From positions 1,529,391 to 1,593,390 of the forward strand of contig NZ_NEVM01000002.1 in the NCBI RefSeq assembly GCF_002261225.1: a stretch of 64,000 nucleotides of DNA, written 5' to 3'. This document shows, piece after piece, positions 53,014-63,491 of this stretch. The DNA comes from Bordetella genomosp. 10. Lineage in GTDB: Bacteria; Pseudomonadota; Gammaproteobacteria; Burkholderiales; Burkholderiaceae_B. Each line of letters starts with the position of its first letter. Within the stretch, counting starts at the first letter, position 1. Under the pieces are notes generated by a model, which saw only the letters and a program-made list of their open reading frames with translations, was not told the DNA's origin and did no database searches. The translations under genes and the position numbers were made by a program.

Positions 53014-55620
53014 ATGACCGCCCCGGACATCCCCGCGCTACGCGAGCGCATGCGTGACAGCCGGCAGAAGGCCATCGAGTCCTTCCGCGCGCACGAACGG
53101 CCGGATACGCTGCTGCACGAGCTGCGCCGCATCACCGACCACACGCTGCGCGAGCTCGTCAAGCAATGCCCCCTGCCCGCCGGCGCCGCCCTGGCGGCGG
53201 TGGGCGGCTACGGGCGCGGCGAACTCTACCCCTATTCCGACGTCGACCTGCTCATCCTGCTGCCGCACGCGCCGTCCGAGCGCGACGAAAGCGCCATCGG
53301 CCAGTTGGTGGCGGCGCTCTGGGACCTGGGCATGGAGCCGGGCCACAGCGTGCGGACCATCGAGGACTGCGAGCGCGAGGCCCAGGCCGACATCACGGTC
53401 GAGACCGCGCTGCTGGAGTCGCGCTGGCTGGCGGGCAGCCGCGCGCTGATCCGGCAGTTCGAGGCCGCCATGCACGCGCGCCTGGACCCCGCCAAGTTCT
53501 TCCGCGCCAAGCGCATCGAAATGCAGCAGCGCCATGCGCGCTACCAGGACACGCCGTACGCGCTGGAGCCGAACTGCAAGGAATCGCCCGGCGGCCTGCG
53601 CGACCTGCAGGTGATCCTGTGGATGGCGCGCGCGGCCGGCTTCGGCGAAAGCTGGCGCGAGGTCGCCAACGCGGGCCTGCTCACGGCGTCCGAGGCGCGC
53701 AACCTGCGCCGGGCCGAGCAGGCCTTCAAGCGCCTGCGCATCGAACTGCACCTGCTGGCCAAGCGCCGCGAGGACCGCGTGCTGTTCGACCTGCAGCCGG
53801 CCCTGGCCGAGGTCTACGGCATCAAGGCCACCGCCACGCGGCGCGCCAGCGAGCTGTTGATGCAGCGCTATTACTGGGCCGCGCGCCTGGTGACGCAGCT
53901 CAACACCATCCTGGTGCAGAACATCGAGGAACGGCTGTTCCCGCGCCCGGCCGAGGACGCGCAGGCCATCGACGAGGATTTCCGCAGCCTGCACGGCCGC
54001 CTGGACATCATTCGCGACGACGCCTTCGAGCGCAATCCCACCTTGCTGCTGCGCGCCTTCCTCACCATGCAGCAGCACCAGGAACTCAAGGGCATGTCGG
54101 CGCGCACGCTGCGCGCCATCTGGCATGCGCGCGACCGCATCGACGCGCAGTTCCGCCGCAATCCGGTCAACCGCAAGCTGTTCCTGCAGATATTGCAGCA
54201 GCCGGCGGGCATCGTGCACGAGCTGCGCCGCATGACCATGCTGAACATCCTGCCCCGCTACCTGCCCGTGTTCCGGCGCATCGTGGGACAGATGCAGCAT
54301 GACCTGTTCCACGTCTATACCGTGGACCAGCACACCCTCCAGGTCATCCGCAACCTGCGCCGCTTCACCATGCCGGAGCACGCGCAGGAATATCCGCTCG
54401 CCAGCCAGTTGATTTCGGAGCTGGACGACCACTGGCTGCTCTACGTGGCCGCGCTGTTCCACGACATCGCCAAGGGCCGCGGCGGCGATCATTCCGAACT
54501 GGGCTCGCGCGACGTGCGCCGCTTCGCGCACGAACACGGCCTGGCGCCGGCCGACGCCGAACTGGTCGAGTTCCTGGTGCGCCAGCACCTGCTGATGTCG
54601 ACGGTCGCGCAGAAGCGCGACCTGTCCGATCCCGAGGTGGTGCGCGAGTTCGCCGCCGCGGTCAAGGACGAACGCCACCTGACGGCGCTCTACCTGCTGA
54701 CCGTGGCCGATATCCGCGGCACCAGTCCCAAGGTCTGGAACGCCTGGAAGGGCAAGCTGCTGGAGGACCTCTACCGCCTGACCCTGCGCGCGCTGGGCGG
54801 CGGCCAGGCCGACGCCCACACGGTGCTCACCGACCGCAAGGCCGAAGCCGCGCGGCTGACGCGCCTGGGCGGGCTGCGCGACGACGCCCGCGAAGCGTTC
54901 TGGAAGCAACTGGACGTGGCCTACTTCCTCCGCCACGACGCTTCCGACATCGCCTGGCATACGCGCCATCTCTACCACCGCCCCGCGCCGGAGGAGGCCG
55001 TGGTCAAGGCGCGCCCCACCGAACAGGGCGAAGGCCTCCAGGTCATGGTCTACACCCGCGACGTGCCGGACCTGTTCATGGTGATCTGCGGCTTTTTCGA
55101 CGCCAAGTCGCTCAGCATCCAGGACGCCCGCATCCACACCACGCGGCACGGCTACGCGCTGGACAGCTTCATCGTCCTGCTGCCCGAGGGGCAGCAGGAC
55201 CTGCGCGCCCAGGCCACGCTGGTCGAACACGAACTGGCGGCGCGCCTGCGCGAAGCGCGGACCGATGCGCAGCCCGCGGCGTCGCAGGGCGCGATGTACG
55301 GACGCGCGCGGCTCTCGCGCATGTCGCGCATGTTCCCGGTGCCGCCGCAGGTCGAACTGCAGCCCGACGAACGCAGCCAGTCGTGGCGCCTGCAGGTGAC
55401 CGCCACCGACCGCTCCGGCCTGCTGCACGCCCTGGCGCGCGTGTTCGCGCGCCACGCGGTCAATCTGCAGATGGCCAAGGTGATGACGCTGGGCGACCGC
55501 GTCGAGGACGTCTTCATCCTCGAAGGCTCGGCGCTGGAGCGGCCGCGCTCGCAAATGCGGTTCGAGCACGACATACTGGAAGCCCTCGCGGGCGACAATG
55601 CGCAGAAGGCGGCCGCCTGA
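53014..55620 (+). CDS. glnD: Protein-PII uridylyltransferase/uridylyl-removing enzyme
   Basis: An 868-residue sensor of nitrogen status. Nucleotidyltransferase motif GGYGRGELYPYSDVD at 64-78, HD hydrolase domain with His483-Asp484 (LFHDIAKGRGGDHSELG), and two C-terminal ACT domains (about 685-765 and 795-865) that bind glutamine. It adds or removes UMP on PII proteins. It probably shares transcription with map. Its job ties in with the glutamine importer glnHPQ elsewhere in the window only at the level of physiology. Confidence 0.97.
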   Translation: MTAPDIPALRERMRDSRQKAIESFRAHERPDTLLHELRRITDHTLRELVKQCPLPAGAALAAVGGYGRGELYPYSDVDLLILLPHAPSERDESAIGQLVAALWDLGMEPGHSVRTIEDCEREAQADITVETALLESRWLAGSRALIRQFEAAMHARLDPAKFFRAKRIEMQQRHARYQDTPYALEPNCKESPGGLRDLQVILWMARAAGFGESWREVANAGLLTASEARNLRRAEQAFKRLRIELHLLAKRREDRVLFDLQPALAEVYGIKATATRRASELLMQRYYWAARLVTQLNTILVQNIEERLFPRPAEDAQAIDEDFRSLHGRLDIIRDDAFERNPTLLLRAFLTMQQHQELKGMSARTLRAIWHARDRIDAQFRRNPVNRKLFLQILQQPAGIVHELRRMTMLNILPRYLPVFRRIVGQMQHDLFHVYTVDQHTLQVIRNLRRFTMPEHAQEYPLASQLISELDDHWLLYVAALFHDIAKGRGGDHSELGSRDVRRFAHEHGLAPADAELVEFLVRQHLLMSTVAQKRDLSDPEVVREFAAAVKDERHLTALYLLTVADIRGTSPKVWNAWKGKLLEDLYRLTLRALGGGQADAHTVLTDRKAEAARLTRLGGLRDDAREAFWKQLDVAYFLRHDASDIAWHTRHLYHRPAPEEAVVKARPTEQGEGLQVMVYTRDVPDLFMVICGFFDAKSLSIQDARIHTTRHGYALDSFIVLLPEGQQDLRAQATLVEHELAARLREARTDAQPAASQGAMYGRARLSRMSRMFPVPPQVELQPDERSQSWRLQVTATDRSGLLHALARVFARHAVNLQMAKVMTLGDRVEDVFILEGSALERPRSQMRFEHDILEALAGDNAQKAAA

Positions 55621-55714
55621 CCCACTGCTGGAACTCCGGGCGCTTTCGGCGCTCTTATGGCATTGCCCTCCAGGACCCTGACGGGCCCTGGCCTCACCCC
55701 GACGTAGGAACCCC

Positions 55715-56188
55715 ATGTTCGCCTCCAACCGACGCTTGCTGATCCTGATTGCCCTGTTGTCCTTCGCCGCCGTCGGCGTGGCCCTGGTCTCGCAATACGC
55801 GTTCGATATGCAGCCCTGCGCCTATTGCGTGCTGCAACGCCTGATCTACCTGGTGGTGGGGGTGGTGTGCCTGCTCACCGCGCTGGGCGGCGGCGTGCTG
55901 CGCCGGCTCGGCGCCCTGCTGGGGCTGGCGCTGTCCGCCTGCGGCATATGGGCGGCCTATTACCAGTACACGGTGGCGTCCAAGCTGCTGTCCTGCGCCC
56001 AGACCTTCGCCGACCGCTTCATCGCCAGCCTGGGGCTGGACACGCTGCTGCCGCAGGTCTTCGGCGCCTACGCCACCTGCGCGGACGCCGTGGTCAAGGT
56101 CCTGGGCGTGGAGTATGCCCTGTGGAGCCTGGGATTGTTCGTGATCCTGGCGCTGCTGTCGCTGGCGGCGCTGCTCAAGCGCGCCTGA
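55715..56188 (+). CDS. dsbB: Disulfide bond formation protein B
   Basis: A 157-residue four-helix inner-membrane protein. The first redox pair is Cys35-Cys38 (PCAYC) and the second Cys94 and Cys122 in the periplasmic loop, as in E. coli DsbB. It reoxidises DsbA and passes electrons to quinone. It lies 94 nt after glnD and converges with purF. Confidence 0.95.
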   Translation: MFASNRRLLILIALLSFAAVGVALVSQYAFDMQPCAYCVLQRLIYLVVGVVCLLTALGGGVLRRLGALLGLALSACGIWAAYYQYTVASKLLSCAQTFADRFIASLGLDTLLPQVFGAYATCADAVVKVLGVEYALWSLGLFVILALLSLAALLKRA

Positions 56189-56223
56189 CGGACGGGCGGC
56201 AGCGCCGCCCTGCCCGATCCCGA

Positions 56224-57741
<1,518 letters not shown>

Positions 57742-57794
57742 GGCAATTTCCTGTTGATCCGACCGCGTTCAGTCGATGTGTCGTTCGAACGCAT

Positions 57795-58283
57795 TCAATA
57801 AGGCAGCAATGACGCCAGCGACGGCGGCAGCCAGCCCTTGGTATGTATGACGGCTTCTGTGGCCGCATGAGAAAACATCGCGTCGCGCCACCACGGCTCC
57901 TGCGGCAGCGGCGTATAGCCGGCGAGGGCCACCAGCACCAGCACGATGAGCAGGCCCCGCAGCAGGCCGAACAACGCGCCCAATCCATGATCCGCCGGCG
58001 TCAGGCCGGTGGTGCGTATCAGGGCCGCGAGCGTCATGTTGACCAGCCCGACCAGCAGCAGCACCACGATGAAGACCGCCGCATACGCCACGCCCATGCG
58101 CAGCATGGTGGTCTCGATCATCCCGGCCAGCCAGCCGTATACCGTGGGGCCCCACCAGATGGCCGCCACGAACGCCAGCCCGTAGGCCAGCAGCGACAGC
58201 ACTTCCTTGAGCAGGCCGCGCACCAACCCCAGCACCGCCGAAACGGCCAGGATCGCCATCACGACGAAATCGAAGCCGGTCAC
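57795..58283 (-). CDS. cvpA: CvpA family membrane protein
   Basis: A 162-residue protein with about four helices, starting MTGFDFVVMAILAVSAVLGLVRG, the CvpA hallmark. It is needed for colicin V production in E. coli and more broadly for envelope stress tolerance. The cvpA-purF pairing is conserved. Its ATG overlaps the stop of the SPOR-protein gene (ATGA). Confidence 0.93.
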   Translation of the reverse strand: MTGFDFVVMAILAVSAVLGLVRGLLKEVLSLLAYGLAFVAAIWWGPTVYGWLAGMIETTMLRMGVAYAAVFIVVLLLVGLVNMTLAALIRTTGLTPADHGLGALFGLLRGLLIVLVLVALAGYTPLPQEPWWRDAMFSHAATEAVIHTKGWLPPSLASLLPY

Positions 58284-59173
58284 TGCGCAGCAATGAAGCC
58301 GTTGTCATAGCCCAGCGTACGCAATCTGGCCTGGGCGGCCTGCGCGGCCTCGCGCGACGGGAACGGCCCGACGCGCAGGCGGTACTGCTGCTTGCCGCCC
58401 GCCGTCGTCTCCTGCAGGAAGGCATTGGTCACGCCGGCGGCATGCAACTTGTCGCGGCGCGCCTGGGCATCGGCCTGCGACGTGTAGGCGGCGATCTGCA
58501 GCACGAAATTTCCCTTGGTGTCGGCCGGCCTGGCGGGCGCGGCCGCCGGCGCGGGCACGGAACGGCCTTCCAGCAAGGCCATGGCGCGCGCGCCGTCGTC
58601 GGTGCGCTGGACGTCGGACGGCTTGGCGGCGGGCTTGTTCTCCGGCCTGGTCTCGGTGCGGGCTTCCGGCCGCGATTCGGGGCGCGCGGGCGCCGGGTGG
58701 CTTTCCGGACGCGCGGGCTCGGGGCGCGGCGCTTCGGGCCGCGGCGCGGGCTGGCGCGCCGGCGGCTGCGGCGCCGGTTCGCTCACGGGCGGCGCGGCGG
58801 CGATCTGCGAACCGTTGGCGGCGGGGGGATTGCCCGCGGCGGCGCCGTTGGCGGGCGCGGGCGGCTGCGCGGCGCCGCCCTGGCTGCCGTCCGCCGCCGG
58901 CGGCTGGGCCGCCTGGGGATCGGAGACCGGCGGCTGGTAAGGCGCGCCGCGATCGGGAATGCGGACGGGAATGTCGTCGCTGACGCGGGCCGGCTCGGAA
59001 TCGAGCACCATGGGCAGGATGATGACCGCCGCCAGCACCAGCGCAACCGCGCCGGCCAGGCGCCTGCGAGCCCGCGCACGCAATTGCGCGGCCTGCGCTT
59101 CGCTGGATACGGAGGGACGTGGCTTGCCCGCGGAAGCGTCGGGGGCGGGGTCTTTCCGTGTAAACAAACCCAT
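58280..59173 (-). CDS. dedD: SPOR-domain cell-division protein (DedD-like)
   Basis: A 297-residue bitopic membrane protein. One helix at about 40-58, a long Pro/Ala/Arg/Glu-rich periplasmic linker with repeated PRPEA/RPESRPEAR-type units (about 130-195), and a C-terminal SPOR domain (about 217-295: NFVLQIAAYTSQADAQARRDKL). SPOR domains bind denuded glycans at the division septum. It is located between folC and cvpA, as in E. coli (folC-dedD-cvpA-purF). Confidence 0.92.
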   Translation of the reverse strand: MGLFTRKDPAPDASAGKPRPSVSSEAQAAQLRARARRRLAGAVALVLAAVIILPMVLDSEPARVSDDIPVRIPDRGAPYQPPVSDPQAAQPPAADGSQGGAAQPPAPANGAAAGNPPAANGSQIAAAPPVSEPAPQPPARQPAPRPEAPRPEPARPESHPAPARPESRPEARTETRPENKPAAKPSDVQRTDDGARAMALLEGRSVPAPAAAPARPADTKGNFVLQIAAYTSQADAQARRDKLHAAGVTNAFLQETTAGGKQQYRLRVGPFPSREAAQAAQARLRTLGYDNGFIAAQ

Positions 59174-59279
59174 GAAGAGCTAATTCCTTGCAGTCGGCGC
59201 ACACGGCGTGCGGAACCAAGCCGTATCCAATCAAGCCGTATTTCGAGGCGGCAACGCGTATTTCAAGGCGTTTGCCGGA

Positions 59280-60590
59280 TTAGGATTTCCGGCCCAGCGA
59301 CTGGAGCACGGCAGCCACGGTAAGGAACGATCCAAATACCACGATTCTATCACCCTCGCCCGCCCGGGCGCGCGCCTGGGCATAGGCCTCGACCGGGTCG
59401 GCGCAGGCCGAAATGCCGGCCGCCTCGTCGCCCTGGGCGGGGGCGGGCAAGGCCTCGCGCACCCGTTCGGCCAGCGCCTCGCCGCTGCCGCCGCGCGGCC
59501 CGGGCAGGCCGGCGCAATACCAGTGGTCGAAACGGCCGGCGAGCTTGGCCACCACGCCGGCGACGTCCTTTTCGCTGAGCATGCCGAAGACCGCGTAGGT
59601 GTACGGGTGGAAACCCATGTTGTCCAGGTTCTGGGCCAGCACCGCCGCGGCGTGCGGATTGTGGCCGACGTCCAGGATGACGGTGGGCTGGCCCGGCAGG
59701 ATCTGGAACCGGCCCGGCAGCGACGCTTGCAGCAAGCCCTGCCGCACCGCCTGCTGCGGCACCGGCAGGCGCTCGCGCAAGGCCTCCAGGGCGGCCAGCG
59801 CGGCGGAGGCGTTGAGCAACTGGTTGGCGCCGCGCAGGGCCGGGTAGGCCAGCGCGGCGCGGCGCTGGCCGCGCCCGCCGTAGCTCCACTGCTGGCGGTC
59901 GCCGGAATAGTTGTAGTCGCGGCCGAACAGCCAGAGATCCGCGCCGATGGCGGCGGCATGGTCCAGCAGGGTCTGCGGCGGCACCGGATCGGCGCAGATG
60001 GCCGGCCGGCCGGCGCGGTAGATATGGGCCTTCTCGTAGCCGATCTTTTCCCGCGTGTCGCCGAGCCAGTCGGTATGGTCCAGGTCCACGCTGGTAACGA
60101 TGGCGCAATCCGCGTCGACGATATTGACGGTGTCCAGGCGCCCGCCCAGGCCGACCTCCAGCACCACGGCGTCGAGCCGCGCGCCGGCGAACAGGCGCAG
60201 GATGGCCAGCGTGGTGAATTCGAAGTAGCTCAGCGATACCTCGCCGCGCGCGGCCTCGACCGCCACGAACTGCTCGACCAGGGCGGCGTCGCTGGCGATT
60301 TCGCCGTTGACCCGGGCGCGCTCGTTGAAATCGATCAGGTGCGGCGAGGTGTACAGGCCGACGCGGTAGCCGGCGGCCAGCAATATGGCCTCCAGCATGG
60401 CGCAGGTCGACCCCTTGCCGTTGGTGCCGCCGACGACGATCTTCACGCAATCCAGGGACAGGCCCAGGCGCTCGGCCACGCGGCGCGAGCGCTCCAGGCC
60501 CAGTTCTATGGTCTTGGGATGCAGCGCTTCGATATAGGCCAGCCATTCGGGCAGGGAACTGGCGGCATCCGGTTTGGTGATCGGCGACAT
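59280..60590 (-). CDS. folC: Bifunctional folylpolyglutamate/dihydrofolate synthase
   Basis: A 436-residue Mur-ligase-type enzyme. ATP loop GTNGKGSTCAML at 55-66, YTSPHLIDFNER, the second motif FTTLAILRLF, and GHNPHAAAVLAQNL in the C-domain. It adds glutamate to dihydropteroate and reduced folates. It heads the folC-dedD-cvpA-purF series; its promoter region is shared with the flagellar sigma-28 promoter of flaG on the other strand. Confidence 0.96.
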   Translation of the reverse strand: MSPITKPDAASSLPEWLAYIEALHPKTIELGLERSRRVAERLGLSLDCVKIVVGGTNGKGSTCAMLEAILLAAGYRVGLYTSPHLIDFNERARVNGEIASDAALVEQFVAVEAARGEVSLSYFEFTTLAILRLFAGARLDAVVLEVGLGGRLDTVNIVDADCAIVTSVDLDHTDWLGDTREKIGYEKAHIYRAGRPAICADPVPPQTLLDHAAAIGADLWLFGRDYNYSGDRQQWSYGGRGQRRAALAYPALRGANQLLNASAALAALEALRERLPVPQQAVRQGLLQASLPGRFQILPGQPTVILDVGHNPHAAAVLAQNLDNMGFHPYTYAVFGMLSEKDVAGVVAKLAGRFDHWYCAGLPGPRGGSGEALAERVREALPAPAQGDEAAGISACADPVEAYAQARARAGEGDRIVVFGSFLTVAAVLQSLGRKS

Positions 60591-60641
60591 GAGGACGTAA
60601 CGAATTTGAGGCTGGCGGATTTTAACAGGCGCCCCGCCCCC

Positions 60642-60668
60642 TAAAGTTCCCGTTCAGCATGCCGTTAT
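60642..60668 (+). promoter_or_regulatory. Sigma-28 (FliA) promoter for the flaG-fliDST cluster
   Basis: TAAAGTTC (60642-60649), an 11 nt spacer and GCCGTTAT (60661-60668) match the FliA consensus TAAAGTTT-N11-GCCGATAA at 13 of 16 consensus positions with exact spacing. It lies 56 nt upstream of the flaG start. Confidence 0.8.
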
Positions 60669-60724
60669 CAGGAACGGAAAACCAGATCAACGCGTCGACG
60701 ACGCAGTGTGTAAGTGGAGTCTTT

Positions 60725-61120
60725 ATGGCTGTCAGCCCTATTGGTACCGCGGCCCTGCCCGTGCAGCAAGCCATCGCAACGCCCGTCCAGGCTCCCTCGC
60801 CTGCCGCTCCCGTCGACGCGACCGTATCGGTGCTGCCCGCCGGCGCCACCGCCAAGGACGGCAGCACGGATACCGTCACCTCGGACCAGGGCGCCAGCAA
60901 GCTGCCCATCGACCAGGCGCTGGAGAAGCTGAACGAGAAGATGGACGCCTGGTCCACCCAGATGTCCTTTTCGATCGACCAGGACACCCAGCGCGTGGTG
61001 ATCTCGATCAAGGACAGCAAAACCGGGGACACCATCAAGACCATCCCCAGCGAAACCGTCCTGCAGATCGCCAAGATGATCACCGAGTTCCAGGGCTCGG
61101 CCATCAAGACCTCCGCCTGA
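60725..61120 (+). CDS. flaG: Flagellar protein FlaG
   Basis: A 131-residue protein. The N-terminal 65 residues are Ala/Pro/Val/Thr-rich and likely disordered; the FlaG domain follows (about 66-130: DQALEKLNEKMDAWSTQMSF, DTQRVVISIKDSKTGDTIKTIP, SETVLQIAKMI). FlaG influences filament length and is usually coded next to fliD. The start at 60725 has GGAG closely upstream; the ATG at 60659 overlaps the promoter and is rejected. Confidence 0.92.
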   Translation: MAVSPIGTAALPVQQAIATPVQAPSPAAPVDATVSVLPAGATAKDGSTDTVTSDQGASKLPIDQALEKLNEKMDAWSTQMSFSIDQDTQRVVISIKDSKTGDTIKTIPSETVLQIAKMITEFQGSAIKTSA

Positions 61121-61243
61121 GCCGGACGTTTTCCCCGCCAGCGGGCGCGAAAGCGCCAAACAGGACCCAGTTATGCCGTTTTCCCGGCGCATAAGCATTT
61201 CCGGGAATTTGCAAAAATACGCACCGTAAGAAGGAAACCTCGC

Positions 61244-62668
61244 ATGGCTACCACCAGCTCCACCTCCAGCAGCACCCTTCCCGCCGTCACCTCGCTGGGA
61301 TCCGGATCGAATCTCGATCTGCAGGGCATTCTGGACAAGCTGCAGGACAACGAGGAAGTCGCCCTTACCAATATCCAGACCCAGCAGAGCGAAATTCAGA
61401 GCAAGATCACCGCCTACGGGACGATCAAGAGCTCGATCGCCGCGCTGCAGACTGCCGCCCAGGCCCTAAGTAGCGCCGACACCTACAATGCCGCCAAGGC
61501 CACCGTGACCGGCGACGGCTTCACCGCGACTGCGAAGGCGAGCGCTGTGACGGGCACGTACAGCGTGAAGGTCGACTCGCTGGCCACCACCGAAACCCTG
61601 CAGACACAGGCATTTTCTAGCCGAACGCTCGCAAATGGCACCGGCGGGACGCTTACCGTTACCCTGGGTACGGGAGACGGCGCTACCACCGCTAGCGTCG
61701 ACCTTGGCTCGGACACGTCGCTCAACGGCATCGCCAGCACGATTAACGGCAACAGCAAGCTTGGCATCAAGGCCTCCATCATCAGCGACGGCAACGGCAA
61801 CAGCTACCTGATGCTGACCTCCAGCACGACGGGCACCAAAGCGGCCGTGACGGGAATCTCCGTGACCGGTAACGATACGCTGGCCACCTCGTTGAACTAC
61901 GGCAGCGACGTCACCGACTCCAAAGTAACCCGCGTGGGCGATGCAGCGACCGATGCAGTAGTCGAAATCAACGGTATCACCGTGACCAGCGCGTCCAACA
62001 CCGTGGACTCGGCCATCGACGGCATCACGCTGACGCTGACCGAGAAGACGGACACGGCCGGCACGCTGCGCATCACCACCGACACGACGGCCCAGGCCAC
62101 GGCGATCCAGAACTTCGTCACGGCCTACAACACCGTGGCCTCGCAGATCGCTACCGCGACTGCCTTCGACACGTCGTCCGAGACTGGTTCGGTGTTGACC
62201 GGCGACGGCACGATCCGCGGCATCCAGACCATGCTGGCGCAAGCCCTGCGCGTGACCAACAACGGCGGCGCCATTAGCTCACTGGCCGACCTCGGCATCA
62301 CCACCGACACCGACGCAAAGAACGGCACGCTGAAGCTGGACGTCAACAAGATGACCGAAGCGCTGGTTAACAACTCGGACGACGTGAAGACACTGCTGTT
62401 CGGCAGCAGCGGTTTGGGAACAGCGTTCAACACCACCACCACCTCGATCCTGCAGACCGGCGGCATTATCTCTGCCCGGACCGACGGCCTGCAGTCAACA
62501 TACGACTCGCTACAGGACAACTACGACAGCACCAAGGACCATATCGACGCCGATATCGCCACCTTGCGCGCCAAGTTCGTGGCGTTGGACTCCTTTGTCG
62601 CGCAAATGAACAGCACCAGCAGTTATCTAACCCAACAGTTTGCGGCGCTGACCAAGTCGACTTCCTGA
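61244..62668 (+). CDS. fliD: Flagellar filament cap protein FliD
   Basis: A 474-residue cap protein. The conserved N-terminal FliD region (SLGSGSNLDLQGILDKLQDNE), a variable Thr/Ser/Asp-rich surface domain (about 110-330) and the C-terminal coiled coil (LQSTYDSLQDNYDSTKDHID, AQMNSTSSYLTQQFAAL) are present. It caps the filament tip and folds arriving flagellin. Parts of the variable domain use more A/T-ending codons than neighbours. Its chaperone FliT is coded two genes later. Confidence 0.95.
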   Translation: MATTSSTSSSTLPAVTSLGSGSNLDLQGILDKLQDNEEVALTNIQTQQSEIQSKITAYGTIKSSIAALQTAAQALSSADTYNAAKATVTGDGFTATAKASAVTGTYSVKVDSLATTETLQTQAFSSRTLANGTGGTLTVTLGTGDGATTASVDLGSDTSLNGIASTINGNSKLGIKASIISDGNGNSYLMLTSSTTGTKAAVTGISVTGNDTLATSLNYGSDVTDSKVTRVGDAATDAVVEINGITVTSASNTVDSAIDGITLTLTEKTDTAGTLRITTDTTAQATAIQNFVTAYNTVASQIATATAFDTSSETGSVLTGDGTIRGIQTMLAQALRVTNNGGAISSLADLGITTDTDAKNGTLKLDVNKMTEALVNNSDDVKTLLFGSSGLGTAFNTTTTSILQTGGIISARTDGLQSTYDSLQDNYDSTKDHIDADIATLRAKFVALDSFVAQMNSTSSYLTQQFAALTKSTS

Positions 62669-62675
62669 TCCAATT

Positions 62676-63089
62676 ATGGCTTACGCATCCCGCCGTCCCG
62701 ACGCAACCTACTCAGTCCGTTCATACAAGGACGTAGGCCTGGAAACCCAGGTTCTCAGCGCCTCGCCCGAACGGCTCATTTCCCTGCTGTACAGCGGCGC
62801 GCGGGTAGCCATCGGCCAGGCCCGGCATCACCTGGAAGAAGGCAACGTTCCCGAACGCGCCAAAGCCATCACGCACGCCATGCGCTTGGTCGACGAAGGC
62901 CTGAAGCAGGCTCTGGCGAATCCTCATGAAGACGAGCTGGCCGCCAATCTCGACGCCCTCTACGACTACATCCTGCGCCAGTTGGTCACCGCCAACATCA
63001 AGGGCGATACGACCGCGCTGGACACCGCCGACCGCCTTCTGGCCGACTTGCAGGACGCCTGGCAAACCGCGGTGGACCGCCCGGTCTAG
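62676..63089 (+). CDS. fliS: Flagellin chaperone FliS
   Basis: A 137-residue four-helix chaperone: SYKDVGLETQVLSASPERLI and LLYSGARVAIGQARHHLEEG match the family, followed by AITHAMRLVDEGLKQAL. It keeps flagellin unfolded for export. It starts 7 nt after fliD and is surely co-transcribed; the flagellin gene itself is outside the window. Confidence 0.94.
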   Translation: MAYASRRPDATYSVRSYKDVGLETQVLSASPERLISLLYSGARVAIGQARHHLEEGNVPERAKAITHAMRLVDEGLKQALANPHEDELAANLDALYDYILRQLVTANIKGDTTALDTADRLLADLQDAWQTAVDRPV

Positions 63090-63143
63090 GCAGACACGTT
63101 TTTATCACACCAAGCAACACTGCCGACCGGCACAAGGTCTCTT

Positions 63144-63491
63144 ATGACTTCCCCTTCCCCGCAGATACTGGAGCTTTATCGGGAGATCGTTGCCGTGACG
63201 GCCTCGATGCTCAACGCGGCGCGGACAGAAGACTGGAACAGCGTCCTGACTCACGGACTATCGTATTGCGAGGCCGTAGAACGCCTGCGCCACATCGGCG
63301 TCGGCGAACTGCTGGACGATGACGAACGCCGCCAGAAGCACGACATGCTGGTCCAGATCCTCGAAAACGACGCGCACACGCGCGACCTGGCCATGCCCGA
63401 GCTCGCGCGCATGAGCGAACTGCTGGGCCGCATGAAGCGCCAGCAAGGCGCCTTGCGCGCCTATGCCGGCACCAAGGCGCGCGCCCTATGA
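63144..63491 (+). CDS. fliT: FliT-like flagellar export chaperone
   Basis: A 115-residue, mostly helical protein with ILELYREIVAVTASMLNAARTEDWNSVL, a typical FliT start, and a C-terminal helix (MSELLGRMKRQQGALRAY). FliT escorts FliD to the export gate and inhibits FlhDC in enterics. Identification rests on helix pattern and the fliD-fliS-fliT order. The stop overlaps the next gene by 4 nt (ATGA). Confidence 0.85.
   Translation: MTSPSPQILELYREIVAVTASMLNAARTEDWNSVLTHGLSYCEAVERLRHIGVGELLDDDERRQKHDMLVQILENDAHTRDLAMPELARMSELLGRMKRQQGALRAYAGTKARAL

Noticed and set aside
53038..55728. An 896-codon open frame antisense to glnD
   Set aside because: Same artefact of high GC and codon bias; the sense frame is a full-length GlnD with all catalytic motifs.
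61121..61243. A possible second sigma-28 promoter directly before fliD
   Set aside because: A GCCGTTTT-like -10 is present, but the upstream half matches the consensus poorly at N11 spacing.
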